Origin: Torymus aiolomorphi
Taxonomy: Eukaryota > Arthropoda > Insecta > Hymenoptera > Torymidae
Length of the DNA: 64,000 nucleotides
Direction: 5' to 3'
Assembly (NCBI GenBank): GCA_036365515.1
Contig: CM070873.1
Location: 87,441,948-87,505,947, forward strand
Below, in pieces: positions 25,165 through 37,284 of the stretch. Within the stretch, counting starts at the first letter, position 1; every line of letters begins with the position of its first letter. Position numbers and translations under genes: made by a program. The notes beneath the pieces were generated by a model. That model saw only the letters and a list, made by a program, of their open reading frames with translations. It was not told the DNA's origin and ran no database searches.

Positions 25165-26697
25165 CTCGGCTTCACGTTCGGCGCTCCAGTAAAGTAGCAT
25201 TATTGGGGAATTTTCAAGTTTGCTCTACTATTGGCTCGCCTCGTTTCCCGTCCTTGTTTCGTTCATTACACTATTACACCTCACTGGATCAGACCTTTTA
25301 TTAAAAGCCAGTGCGACACATTTGCATCGTATCAATCGTATGTCGTGGCAATGGCAAATAAGTAGATAAGGCCCTGGGGTGCCTTTTCCTATGGGCTTTG
25401 CCGGCTTTGCCTTTGCGCAGCAGCGCAGTTGCGTTTCTGCTTCTACTCACGTCTATCTTCGTTAAAAATCAAAATCAAAGCAAAATTGTAAACATGGCAC
25501 TACTTTTTTTAAAATCGTCATTACGTTGAAATTAGTACATTTTGACGATTTAATGATTTTTAAATTGATTTTTAAAGCTTATAATATATTCCAATTGCGA
25601 GAACTAAAAATTGATCAATTGCTTTACATAATTATTTATCGCAGTTTTAACATGAAAAACTAACTTTTGGCAGGGAGCTTACGGCCAATACAACCTTAAC
25701 ATTTCCATGCAGGGAGCTTACGGCCACTACAACCTTAACATTTCCATGCACAATCAGTTCCTGACAAACTAAACTTATAAAAACGATTTTTAACGCCTAA
25801 ATACATCTGAAATAGTCGATTTTCGCTTATCATTTAATAGGATTTAATTTGAACATTTTTGCGTAAAACAATTTCTGGTAAGTTAAACCTGAAAGAACGA
25901 TTAAAAACGCTTAAATACAATTAAAATAGTCAATTTTTGGCCATTATAGAAAATAAATAATTTTTCATGAATGAGTTACAGTTTTTGTCAAAATATAGTA
26001 TAATTAGTATTTGAGATGTAACAGTTTTTGCAATGTCGAAGATATAAAGTTCTCCTGAATAGTAGCCGTCGTGCCTCATATGTAAAAACAAAGTTTTTAT
26101 ACAGCGGGGGTTGGCGCGCGACAGTGCGCGCAGGACAGCGCCTATAGTTAAGAATAAGATTAGATTTAGTTTTAGTTAGCGAATTACGCGACTCAAATGG
26201 GCGCACAGTTAATCTGATGTTAGTCTATTATATCAGCACTTTTACTTTTGGAAAAACTATTGGTTGGTTAACGAATTTAAAATAAAATTTTAAAAAAATT
26301 ACAAGCAATAAGTTCTAAGAGAAGAAGCGGAATCTCTGGGAATATTGGTCTATGGAAAACTGTAGTGTGGCGAGATATGAGCAATATATCATTAATAATA
26401 TCTCCAATATACTGCCCATACACGTGTTACGTCGAGTTTTCGAGAGAAAATCCAACTTATATGTTTCTTAAAGAGCTTTTTGCTCGGTTTAGAGTCTGGA
26501 GTTTTAATTCCAATAGCTCAAGATCGAGCCTGATACTATACTAGCCAGAGTGAAATTAAAGAGCAACAAAGGGCGCGATGCGGTTGGTGATTTAAAGATC
26601 AAGTCGTAAATTTGTTTCGTTGATTAGATTTTTTTTTATTAGCAAATGTAGGCTAACAGATACAAGTGGTTAACCAGATGACCTAAGTAGTCTAGAT
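25165..26697. other. Intergenic, no gene seen; one 37-bp tandem duplication
   Basis: AT-rich sequence without a recognisable gene. The phrase gcagggagcttacggcca is part of a 37-bp unit present twice in tandem at about 25672-25745. Two diverged copies of a phrase like aacgcctaaatac lie near 25793 and 25905. Confidence 0.4.
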
Positions 26698-28240
26698 AGT
26701 ACCTTTTGTGTAAAATTACATTTTACGCCCACGTTGTAACTTCAAAAATATTTAGCCAGCGGGCATAAAGTACTACTTAACGCCTAAAAAGCGCAATAGC
26801 TTACATACTCCTACAAAACTTTATAGAATCTACGCACTTTACGCCCGTGTGGGTGAAAATTATTTTAATTATATAACTATTATGCCTTCCTTTTATTTCT
26901 AAAATTCATAAGAATTTTATCAGATATTTACGAAAAGTTAAAGCCTATATAAAAAAATTACATAGTTACCAACACATCCCCATTTTTCATTATTCTTTCT
27001 CAATTTTGAAATTTCTATAATATTACGCATCTTGGGAGGACAATAGAAGTCTATATAGAGCTGCTCTAGCAGTGGTGGTCTTCCAATCTCCCATACATAC
27101 TTGGCGGGCCCGACGGTTTGCAGTTTACCGGTGGGCTTTGTAGTATTCTACATTTACAAATGTAGAATACTTACTAAATTTTTGCATAAATTGATTAACA
27201 ATGTTTATACCTATAAGCCCACTATAAATAATAACATTGGCTCTAATTTTTAATTGATACCGCTTAAATATTATAATATCCCTATACAAGTGCATAATCT
27301 CATGATTTACTTTCATTACCCTAAATATTTTTCCTTGTGTCCGTCTTTTTTAAGTGGGAATGAGATAAAAAATGCATATAAATTTATAGTTTACTCAAAA
27401 GTGCTTTAGATTTTATTAACCATTTTGTAAGCCACCTATTTTAATTTTCATCCTTTTACCGTGTGTAAATATCATATACGAGATCTCATATGAGTATTTC
27501 AGACATCAGATCGCATGTGAGATATCATATATTAATGTCATCTGCAATTTTACTTATTACGGGATCTCAAATGAAATCTCGTAAGAGATCTGATGTCCGA
27601 TATTCTCATACGAGATCTGATGTCCGATATTCTCATGAGATCTCATATGATATTATCATGCGTGTTTGCACTTTCTATTTAAAAACAGAGTAATAAATTC
27701 AATACGGATCAGTATTTAATATGTAGAAGCAACCCATTTATATATTTTATCTGACCTTAAACATATTCATAGAATATTTATATGAAAATGACCATGTCTA
27801 CACCTTAAACTGCAAACCGTCGGGCCCGCCAAGTATGTATGGGAGATTGGAGGACCACCACTGCTAGAGCAGCTCTATATAGACTTCTATTGTCCTCCCA
27901 AGATGCGTAATATTATAGAAATTTCAAAATTGAGAAAGAATAATGAAAAATGGGGATGTGTTGGTAACTATGTAATTTTTTTATATAGGCTTTAACTTTT
28001 CGTAAATATCTGATAAAATTCTTATGAATTTTAGAAATAAAAGGAAGGCATAATAGTTATATAATTAAAATAATTTTCACCCACACGGGCGTAAAGTGCG
28101 TAGGTTCTATAAAGTTTTGTAGGAGTATGTAAGCTATTGCGCTTGTTAGGCGTTAAGTAGTACTTTATGCCCGCTGGCTAAATATTTTTGAAGTTACAAC
28201 GTGGGCGTAAAATGTAATTTTACACAAAAGGTACTAAAAG
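26698..28240. mobile_element. Large foldback element, copy 2
   Basis: The arms pair from agtaccttttgtgtaaaatt (26698) to its complement (ending about 28240), with the midpoint near 27470. Sequence blocks such as cttggcgggcccgacggttt are shared with copy 1 at 16618-18745. The outer about 45 bp differ from copy 1. The centre again holds repeated agatctcatatgagatct-like palindromes. Confidence 0.8.
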
Positions 28241-28912
28241 TTCTATTATGTCAGTCAAGTTAACTTACGGTTACTTGACTACAATAAATTGATTTCAGTA
28301 CTTTCTTGTGTTTAATTTGTATAGGAGAATGCACAAATATGTCAGTCAAGTTAACTTACGGTTACTTGACTACAATAAATTGATTTCAGTACTTTCTTGT
28401 GTTTAATTTGTATAGAAGAATGCACAAATTTGAATACATTTTTGAGAACAATCATACAGTTGATTCCGAGAGTTTTTTCATTACTTGACTATCGATAATT
28501 GATTTCACAACTTTCATTTGTTTGATTTGCAGTGAACAATTTGAATGTACTTACTAACATATAATTTGTTCAGCATACAATGACTCAAAGAAGTAAAAGA
28601 CTTTTTCACTGGTATTTATTTGATTCCTTTTAAAAAATCATAAATATTATTATTTTATAGATTATACAGAAAGAACGTCTATACTTGCCTTTTTTTATAC
28701 TTTCGTAGAAAGTTTTATATTATTTCAGTACTTTCTCGTGTTTAATTTGTATAGAAAGATGAAGAAATTTTAATACATTTCTGAGAACAGTCATACAGTA
28801 GTTTCCGAGAGTTGTTTGCATTACTTGACTATTGATAATTGATTTCACAACTTTCATTTGTTTGATTTGCAGTGAACAACTTGAATGTACTTACATATAA
28901 TTAATTGTTCAG
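28241..28912. repeat. Tandem copies of the foldback-associated module
   Basis: A block beginning tcagtcaagttaacttacgg occurs at 28249 and 28341, and the longer module with ttacttgactat...gatttcacaactttcat recurs at 28475 and 28820. It matches the module beside and inside the copy 1 foldback. Confidence 0.6.
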
Positions 28913-29026
28913 CATATACTTTTACTTCCATAAAAGTCGACAAATATATTTCACTGAAAAACCTCATGGCTTTTATGTTACAAAAACAAGTCATTTCATA
29001 CATAGCCGATATTTCTTTCTATCTGT

Positions 29027-29975
29027 AATCTGTATACTAAAAAATTTTCCATTGTTTATTTTACACTTTTTTTTACATCTTCTTTCTTCATTGTTTGTAT
29101 ATTATACAATCAGTTTATGAACTGAGAATCACTAAAAACTTTCTTGATATTCTTGTATAGATCAAACTTTTGACGTCTTCCACCCTGAGAAAATCATACA
29201 CGAGAATAACTGAGCACTTTTATTTTTTGAAATTTTCACAATATAACACATCCTTTTCGCTTTTCTCATTTGACATAATCTTTTAGTTTCTGTATACTAA
29301 ACAAATTTCCATTGTTTATTTTACACTTTTTTACATCTTCTTTCTTCATTGTTTGTATATTATACAACCACTTTATGAACTGAGAATCACTAAAAGCTTT
29401 CTTGATATTCTTGTATAGATCAAACTTTTGACATCTTCCACCCTGGGAAAATCATACACGAGAATAACTGAGCACTTTTATTTATTAAATTTTCACAATA
29501 TAACACATCCTTTTCGCTTTTCCTATTTGACATAATCTTTTAGTTTCTGTATACTAAAAAAATTTCCATTTTTTATTTTACACTTATTTTACATCTTCTT
29601 TCTTCATTTTTTGTATATTATACGACCAGTTTATGAACTGCGAGAATCACTAAAAACTTTATTGATATTCTTGTATAGATGAAACTTTTGACGTCTTCCA
29701 CCCTGGGAAAATCATACACGAGAATAACTGAGCACTTTTATTTTTTAAATTTTCACAATATAACACATCCATTTCGCTTTTCCTATTTGGCATAATCTTT
29801 TAGTTTCTGTATACTAAAAAAATTTCCATTGTTTATTTTACACTTATTTTACATCTTCTTTCTTCATTGTTTGTATATATTATACGACCAGTTTATGAAC
29901 TGAGAATCATCACTAAAAACTTTCTTGATATTTTCTTGTATAGATCAAACTTTTGACGTCTTCCACCCTGGGATT
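29027..29975. repeat. Four tandem repeats of about 258 bp
   Basis: Units start with tctgtatactaaa near 29030, 29290, 29546 and 29808. Each contains ccaccctgggaaaatcatac and agaataactgagcactttta. Units differ by scattered substitutions and small indels. No ORF is conserved. Confidence 0.85.
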
Positions 29976-30359
29976 AAAAACACAACCAGTTGATGAATTA
30001 AGCATTATTATTATCTGAATCTTGTATAGAAAAATATGTACTAAAAACGTCTCTGAAACATTTTGACATCTCCTACCATGAGAAAGTCATAAAATAGATT
30101 AACTGAGCACTTTCATTCCTTGAAATTTTCGCAATAACACATCATTTTTCCCCTTTTCCGTATTTCCATGTTCATTAGACATAATTTTTTCATTGGCACT
30201 TGAATAAATATGCACAACACTGATATCGGCTAAGTTTTTTAAAGATGACACGATGCTTTTTAAACCAACGCTCAAACCAATATTTCAAATCGGCATCATA
30301 AATTATATTGTAGTACGTATATATCAATAAATATTCTTCACCTCATCAAATTTCAATGA

Positions 30360-30930
30360 CTGTAAACAAATCTTGTATAATCTGTAAATATAAAAAAATT
30401 CACAAAAATTATCAATTTTTTAAAAATGATTGTAGCCATTTAACATTTTGCTGTTCAATACTTATCTAATAAAACCCCCGTTGATTGATATATGAATAGA
30501 TGAATTCTTCTGTCACCACTTACCTACTTGAGATCTTTGAATAATTAATTAATTTTAATTTTAAACTAACTCACGACGATATGATAACATTTGTAACATC
30601 TGTGTGTGTAAAGATGTGTAAGGTTAGGTCGTCATCGCCCAGACACGGGAATATATATATAAGACAAGGGAAGATGAATTCTTCGATAACCAGTTGACTA
30701 CTTGAGATCTTTGAATATATATTAATCTTGACTACTTATCTGTAAATAAAAATTTTCACAAAGTATCAAATTTTTAAAAAAATTACTATTTAACATTTAG
30801 TCATTTTAATACTTATCTAAAAAATGTTGTTGCCTCATTGATGCTCGTAAATAAATTCTTTTATTCTTTACGTCAGTCGACTTCATCAGATCTTTGATTA
30901 TTGAAACGAATATATATACCTATACTATAA
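30360..30930. repeat. Diverged tandem repeat
   Basis: The phrases 'atctgtaaat...tatcaa', 'atacttatctaa' and 'gagatctttgaat' recur in order at 30375-30550, around 30670-30720 and at 30735-30900. This suggests an old duplication. The phrase gtaaggttaggtcgt at 30615 also recurs at 30995. No gene is seen. Confidence 0.45.
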
Positions 30931-31016
30931 ACAATCATCCGTGATATTGTGTGTATGTATATATATATATATGTTATATGTTGAGAGATGCGTAAGGTTA
31001 GGTCGTTATGATGGGC

Positions 31017-31019
<3 letters not shown>

Positions 31020-31112
<93 letters not shown>
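31020..31112. repeat. (GT)n microsatellite, about 46 units
   Basis: Uninterrupted gt dinucleotide run. Confidence 0.97.
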
Positions 31113-31114
<2 letters not shown>

Positions 31115-31475
31115 GTCACGTGACAGGAAGTCGCAACACCGGATGAGAGTCTGAAACTATGGAGAAAATTTAGAATCGGAAAGTGGACATAAAAAAATTC
31201 AGCTCTCTATATCTTTTAAACGAGATAATCTTTTTAAATAAAATCTTTTGATTTGTGTATAGTAATGAAATGGCTTTCGATTAAGAGGGATATGTTATAT
31301 AGTTGAAACTAACGCAATAGGTATATAAGTGTATTGATTTTCTCGTACATCCATTTCAATGTATTCAATGTATGTATATCATCGCGCGGTCACTCCTAAG
31401 GCTCTTCTATACTTGCCTTCGGAGCGCTCCCGCGCTCCTTGATATACAAAAAACCGCTACCAATACATTGGTACT
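31113..31475. other. Intergenic, no gene seen
   Basis: This is the stretch between the microsatellite and the foldback element. Nothing coding is recognised. Confidence 0.4.
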
Positions 31476-31599
31476 TACCCTAGTAGAAAATAATCCAACC
31501 AAAATGGCTTAACTGCAACGGTTTGCCAATCTTTTTGGCCAACGAATAACAAAAATATTGATGAACGGTTGGCCAGTGGATGGTGAACTATCGATAATT

Positions 31600-32501
31600 A
31601 GAAGCATCGAATGCGTGGACTACGTCTTTGAGGTGGCCGATGATGGACTCTAGGTGGTGCGCTCCGTAGTTTTATGCATTAAGATCTCAGGGTGAATCTA
31701 ATACGTGGCCCAGGTGTTCGGAGTAGCCGATGACGATATCTATTATAGGTGGTGCACTCCGCAGTTTTTTGCATCTAGGTGTCGGAATGCATTCCATATC
31801 TGGTCTAAGTGGTCTGGGTAGCCGATGACAGAGTCTGGGTGATGCGCACCGTAGGTTTGTGGCTCTAGGTGTTGGAACTTATCGAATGCGTCGTCTAGGT
31901 GTTCCGGGTGACCGATTACGGAGTCTAGGTGGTGCGCATCGTACGTTTTTGGATGTAGGTGTTGGAACACATCGAATGCGTGGTCTAGGTCTTTGGCGTA
32001 GCCGATTACGGAATCTAGGTGGTGCGCACCGTAGATTCTTGGCTGTAGGTGTTGAATCTTATCGAATACGTGGTCCAGGTGTTCGGGGTAGCCGAAAACG
32101 ATGTCTAGGTGGTGCGCTCCGTTTTTTGCATCTAGGTGTTGAAACACATCGAATACGTGGTCTAGGTCTTTGGGAGAGCTGATCATGATGTTTAGGTAGT
32201 GCGCTCCATAGCTTTTTGGCTCCAGGTGTTGGAACGTATCGCAAACGTGGTGAACGAGGAAAACTACGGAGCGAATTACCTAGCCACCGTCATCGGTTAC
32301 CTCGACCACCTAGACCACGCATGGAATGCATTCCGACACGCAGACGCAAAAAACTATGGAACGCACCACCTAGACATCGTCATTGGCTATCACGAACACC
32401 TGGACCACGTATTCGATGAGATCCAACACATACAGCCAAGAACCTACGATGCGCACCACCTAGATTCCGTAATCGGCTACCCCAAAGACCTAGACCACGC
32501 A
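31600..32501. repeat. 90-bp tandem repeat, left part (inverted then direct)
   Basis: Units carry the phrase gcgcaccacctagactccgt or its complement every 90 bp. The orientation flips near 32225-32255, making a hairpin. Because 90 is a multiple of three, open frames run through the array on both strands, giving 30-residue peptide repeats with HLDHVFD and GAHHLDSVIGYP motifs. I see no promoter, start context or splice site, so I do not call a gene. Confidence 0.8.
32496..32501. repeat. Target-site duplication CACGCA, left
   Basis: This 6-bp sequence precedes the AGTAGATAAG terminus and is repeated exactly at 46317-46322. The surrounding 90-bp repeat reads accacgcattcgatg in uninterrupted units, so the undisturbed site can be reconstructed from neighbouring units. 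Confidence 0.85.
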
Positions 32502-33010
32502 AGTAGATAAGCTAGGCCGGTTCTGCATCAAACAAGTCCTGACGTGTCTGATGCAGAACCGGCCTAGGGTTTCTGGCTCACCCGTAATTGCACGGGCCCC
32601 ATTACCCCATGTCAGGTCCTGTCGTGTCTGATACAGAACCGGCCTAGGGTTTTTGGCTCACCCATTAACCCATAACAGGTTAAGACCTGCCTGATGCAGA
32701 ACCGGCCAAGGGTTTCTGGCTCATCCGTAATATCACGGGAAGCTAATAACCCAGGCCAGCTTGAGCCAGAACCGCCACATCGATTCTGGCTCAACTGCAC
32801 ACGTCAGGTCTTGCCCGCTGACTCTCGGTTGTCCCAATATCCTATCGCGTCAGGCCTTGCCCGGAGGGAGCGAGCCGCGGGCAGCGAGCGGCCAGCAATA
32901 GCCTGCTGCAAACGGGCAGCGGTAGCAGCCGGCGGTGGGCAGCGGGCGGCCTGCTGCTTGTCAGCCTGCAGCACTCGGCCAGCGGTTCTTATCTACTATA
33001 ACCATTAAAA
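32502..33010. repeat. Terminal GC-rich inverted repeat, left arm
   Basis: GC-rich sequence pairs with 45845-46316. Right at the terminus is a stem-loop: ggccggttctgcatca and its complement tgatgcagaaccggcc at about 32515-32566. Further copies of the phrase gatgcagaaccggcc follow, giving several potential hairpins per end. Confidence 0.75.
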
Positions 33011-33112
33011 ACTATTATGCAATCATTTAAATCTTTTTATAACCCTTTTGCTCGGGCAAAGAATACGTGTTTGTGGAAACTTTTTTCTGAATATTTTTTC
33101 CACTGCGACTGT

Positions 33113-33172
33113 TTAATTGTTTTGTATGAGTCGCTGTTGCTCGGGAGCAACGGTCGAGCTGCTTTGACCCAT
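33113..33172 (-). pseudogene. Truncated left-arm copy of the MGQSSS ORF
   Basis: It starts with the same ATG and first 13 codons as the 48-codon ORF at 45691-45837, then meets an in-frame TAA at codon 20. Homology with the right-arm copy continues past the stop, so this is a broken copy. Confidence 0.6.
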
Positions 33173-33442
33173 TGTTAGGGAATGAAAGGCTCTAACGGCT
33201 ACAACGCGTTTATATATACGACAGACTGCACCGTAGCGCCACCTAGTGGTCATGTATTAATTAAAAATTTTTTTTAAGGGGGGGTAGGAGCCCCACCTCG
33301 CTCCTATCCTGTGAGGTTCTACCTGTCTATCAACCTCTCCATTATCCTTCAAATATTTTTTTTATTCGGCATTCTCTTCCATGTTGTACACTCCATTATG
33401 GTTAGTACCATTGCGAATATTTAAAAGTTTTCACGAAAAAAA

Positions 33443-33950
33443 CGCCGGAGGGTGGATTCGAACTCACGATCTCTAGATTACTGAGCAACCACCTTACCAC
33501 TCGGCTATCGAGACATATGTATACTCATAGCTTAATTTATATTCTTATAGCGCGATGCCTTCACGGTAGTGCCGTCGGTAAGGTAGAACACTGTAGGTAA
33601 ATGAATATACTCTACCGATAAACATTAATAATTTAATATAAAAAGTTTTCATGAAAAAAACGCCGAAGGGTGGATTCGAACCTGCGATCTTCAGATTACT
33701 GAGCAGCAACTTTACCACTCGACTATCGACATATATGTATGCTCATAGCTGAATTTGTATCTAATAATAGCACGCGCAAGGCCTCAATGTTCACGGTGGT
33801 AAGGTAGAATACTGTATTAATATACTTTACTGATAAACATTAATATTTAATATAAAAAATTTTTAAGAAAAAAAACAAAATCGCCGGAGGTTGAATTTAA
33901 ACTAACGATCTTTAGATTACTGAGCAGCCACCTTACACTAGGCTATCGAG
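33443..33950 (-). repeat. Three tRNA-like units, left arm
   Basis: Units lie at about 33443-33514, 33661-33730 and 33882-33950 on the minus strand. They mirror those at 44911-45430. Each has an A-box-like tagccgagtgg (or variant), a B-box-like ggttcgaatcc (or variant) 43 nt later, and a T run just after the 3' end. Confidence 0.55.
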
Positions 33951-34069
33951 TCATATACATACTCATAGCTGAATTACGAGGACGCTGCGCGCGTATTTTG
34001 CACAATTTTGAGGTTATGAAAATTTTGTATATAGCGTATGGTTCTATGTAAAAAATTGATAGCCCCCCT

Positions 34070-34640
34070 ATTGGAATACACCCCCCAAAATTTCATCCGT
34101 TTTTCGATCCGAGCGCTCCTTCTCGAGTTATAAGTGAAAAACCAAAATTTCTACCCCCACCACAGGTTTTTGGAAATTCCGTCAACGTCATTCGATAGTA
34201 TATTAAAAGTATGTCCCCCCTATTGTTACGCCCCCAAAATTTCGTCCATTTTTCGATCCGAGTGCTCCTTCTCGAGATATAAGCGAAAAACCAAAATTTC
34301 TACGCCCACCACCGATTTTTGGAAATTCCGCCAACGTCATTCGATAGTATATTAGAAGTATGTCCCCCCTATTGTTACAGCCCCAAAATTTCGTCCGTTT
34401 TTCGATCCCAGCGCTCCTTCTCGAGATATAAGCGAAAAACCAAAATTTCTACCCCCACCACCGATTTTTGGAAATTCCGCCAACGTCATTCAACAGTATA
34501 TTAAAAGTATGTCCCCTTATTGTTACAGCCCCAAAATTTCGTCCGTTTTTCGATCCGAGCGCTCCTTCTCGAGTTATAAGCAAAAAACCAAAATTTCTAC
34601 CCCCACCACTGGTTTTCGAAAATTCTTTCAATGGACAAAT
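34070..34640. repeat. 148-bp tandem repeats, left arm
   Basis: About four units carry the phrase ccaaaatttctaccccca. The mirror copy at 44380-44790 has about three units. Short ORFs through it follow from the repeat and are not convincing genes. Confidence 0.75.
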
Positions 34641-34649
34641 TATGAGATA

Positions 34650-36249
34650 TCCCTCAGAGCTAGATAAAACGCCCCGGCCCTGCCAGGTGTACGGCAGGCC
34701 TTGAACAGGTTGCCTTAAAATTTTGATGCTTGTTCAATACTTATCTAAACCTAGGTATATGCCCTATTTTTCGAAGTATCATCCAAATAACGCTTCCGAA
34801 TTTGACAGTCCCATATACAGACAGTTCATGGGAAAATTATAAAAAATGGGCTGGAACCCGCCTGGCAACATGTTATGAACAGGCCGCATGACTCAACTGA
34901 TGTGGTTAGGCGCGAAAATTTAAAATATTTAACTCATAAAATAGAAAATAGTTTGAGACCTTTGTATTATAAAAATAATACTGATATTCTTTTACGATTA
35001 CTCCAACATTTTTGCATCACAGAAGTTTAAATTAATACTTTTTTAATATTTAGAAAAGAAATATAATGTATTAAAATATATATAGTGTGCGCTTGATTTC
35101 AGCTAGTTCTCTCCCTTTTGAAAAATAATACCTATGTTTGAATGCAAACTATTCAGGTCACATATGATTTATTTATAGTGTTTTAAACCTTCTCAAGGTG
35201 AAATAAAAATTGCAGCATATAGTTTATTTATTTGATTTCACAAACAATATTACTAACATATTACACAAGTAAAAAAAAAAAATACCTAGGTAGTTCCTTT
35301 AGTGGGACAGGGTTTTTGAGCAAAAGTTACACAAACAGCCGGTAGTGGGATAATTTGAGGTTCTGCTGGTCAATATTAGATTTTCAACACTCTACAAATA
35401 CCAAAAATAATGCTTTTTTTGCACGCAAATAATTATTGCAAAATTATAGTAAAAAAACATCATTGAACACCTCTATTCAGTGTATAAAATGTATGTAGCG
35501 ACTCATTTATATTATCCTATTATAAACAGTTTATACATGTAATAAGTCTTATAAAATAATAAATGCTCAAATTTATTGTAGAAAATGGCAATGCTATCCG
35601 TAAAATAAATAAATAAATACTACTCAATTATAGACACCCTACATACTTAAAATTTAGCGAGGCACTCAATTTTCGTATCTTGAATAATAGTTGAATGTTT
35701 ATAAACGAATTGAAAGTATAAACATTATTCAAAGAAAGAAAGATACATAGTTTTTCAGATGACTTTTATCGTTTTAAAATTGAAATGAATGAGGCGGTTG
35801 AAAGGGGAATTTTTACTTTTATTTATTGGATAATCAATTTAATACTGTCCCGGACACCCACCTGTTCTGCAGATTAGGGCTTAACATGTATAACTCGGAA
35901 AACTCAGGTACGCAAAACGTGAACTGCTACGCAGTTGAAAATCTGAGTTCGTGATCTGAGCTCGGCAGTCACTGCAGTTTTTCCGCGACTCTGAATCCTT
36001 TATATCATTCACCTTAAATAATCGGTTATTCCAGGCTCTTCATTTGTCAACAGAGCACGGCGGGAAATAGAAAAAAAATGACAGGGTATTTGAAAATATT
36101 TGTTTACCAAAATAATTTTATTGAAAATTAACACGTGGCTTAGCCAATATCTCAATTTTTAGATAATCTAGTGCAATATAACTGTGAAAGATTAATTTAT
36201 GATACTAGCATTGCGAAGTTCACTAAGAATAAAACGGATTACACCATAG
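34650..36249. other. Left-arm spacer, mirror of 42756-44340
   Basis: AT-rich sequence is shared between the arms. It contains, at about 35290-35385, a phrase family (agtgggac...ttgaggttct) also found at 300-440 of the window, and the left copy of the TATA/Inr pair described at 42997. No ORF of note. Confidence 0.5.
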
Positions 36250-37273
36250 TTAGTTCTTATTCCCATGTTTTGCTCAGCAACGAGTACTTGTAAGCGATCA
36301 ACTAATTTGTTAGGATCATCCCAACGTCGAGTTCGTATGCAGTTGTAACATCTACTCGCGAGATTTTGGGAGCAACTTCTTCCTCTTCATCATCACTAGT
36401 CCTCTGTCTCTTTTTACTTTCACGTTGATATCTCCAATTAATAAAGTTATAATTCTTACGAATTCTTCTAGGTAAATATTCATTGATTGAGAAATCTGAT
36501 GCATCTTCACTAGAATGATCAGCTTCATAATAATTATCGGTCTCGTTAGAAGTTGGAAGATGCGAGTTAACTGGTGTATCAACCGTTATGAGCTTCTTTA
36601 AAGGATTGACTATTGGTTCAAGTATCTTTTTCGCTGCCACTGGATTAGTTTGCTCAATCCTTTCACTTTTCTCTGTTCCGTTAACATTATCTTCTCGAGA
36701 TAATGGCGAGATACTTTTTACAGACGACTTTTCGAACATTGGAGCAATAAAATTATAAAATTTGTTACTCTTTAGTTTTCGAATCGACTCATTCACGCAA
36801 TAGTGCTTTTTGTGAGCGCTCGAAACTTCAATAATCATACGATAATTATCCAAATCATCTGAATTGATAAGACTTTCACCCGGAAGTTTTTTGAATAGTA
36901 ATTGCAGTAATCCTACGGACAAACGATAGTTTCGTTTCTTTATCTGGACAAAGTCGCCTTCAAATTTTATTGGAGAATTTCCGATCATAAGTAAATTTCC
37001 TCGCTTCTAAACACCATAAATATTATCCAGATATCTCCTAGAATTTCCGTTTAATTTCGTTACATATTTCTTGACTAGTATTGCAAATTTACCATTATTG
37101 GAGCTAGCTATTTTATTATGGTCAGGGCTCATATTAGATAGTTTGATTTCAGAAGTTTCCATATCATCAGCTGTATCCAGAGATTCAGAACTTTTTGTCA
37201 AACCTAATAAAGACTGTGATTTTTGTACTACTGCATCCTGAAATTTGCTAATAACATCCGGTGTGTTTGCCAT
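36250..37273 (-). pseudogene. Broken left-arm copy of the 341-codon gene
   Basis: It is nearly identical in frame to the right-arm gene at 41730-42755, but disabled in three places. Codon 89 (Tyr in the right copy) is TAG at 37007-37009. One base is missing at about 36323-36324, shifting the frame near the end. The stop codon has changed (TAT instead of TAA at the mirror position). It shares the same 5' leader with a TATA box and initiator. The lesions are absent from the other arm, so the arms diverged after duplication. Confidence 0.85.
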
Positions 37274-37284
37274 GTTTATGCTTC

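Noticed and set aside
30615..31010. Telomeric TTAGG repeat
   Set aside because: Only single ttagg phrases inside a longer repeated sentence, not a tandem array.
31743..32186. 147-codon minus-strand ORF as a real repeat protein
   Set aside because: It follows from a 90-bp tandem repeat that is also open on the other strand. No promoter or conserved start is seen, so it is kept as a finding rather than a gene.
34134..34704. ORFs of 60-78 codons in the 148-bp repeats
   Set aside because: Each is a frame of the tandem repeat. Similar frames occur on both strands and in both arms with different ends.
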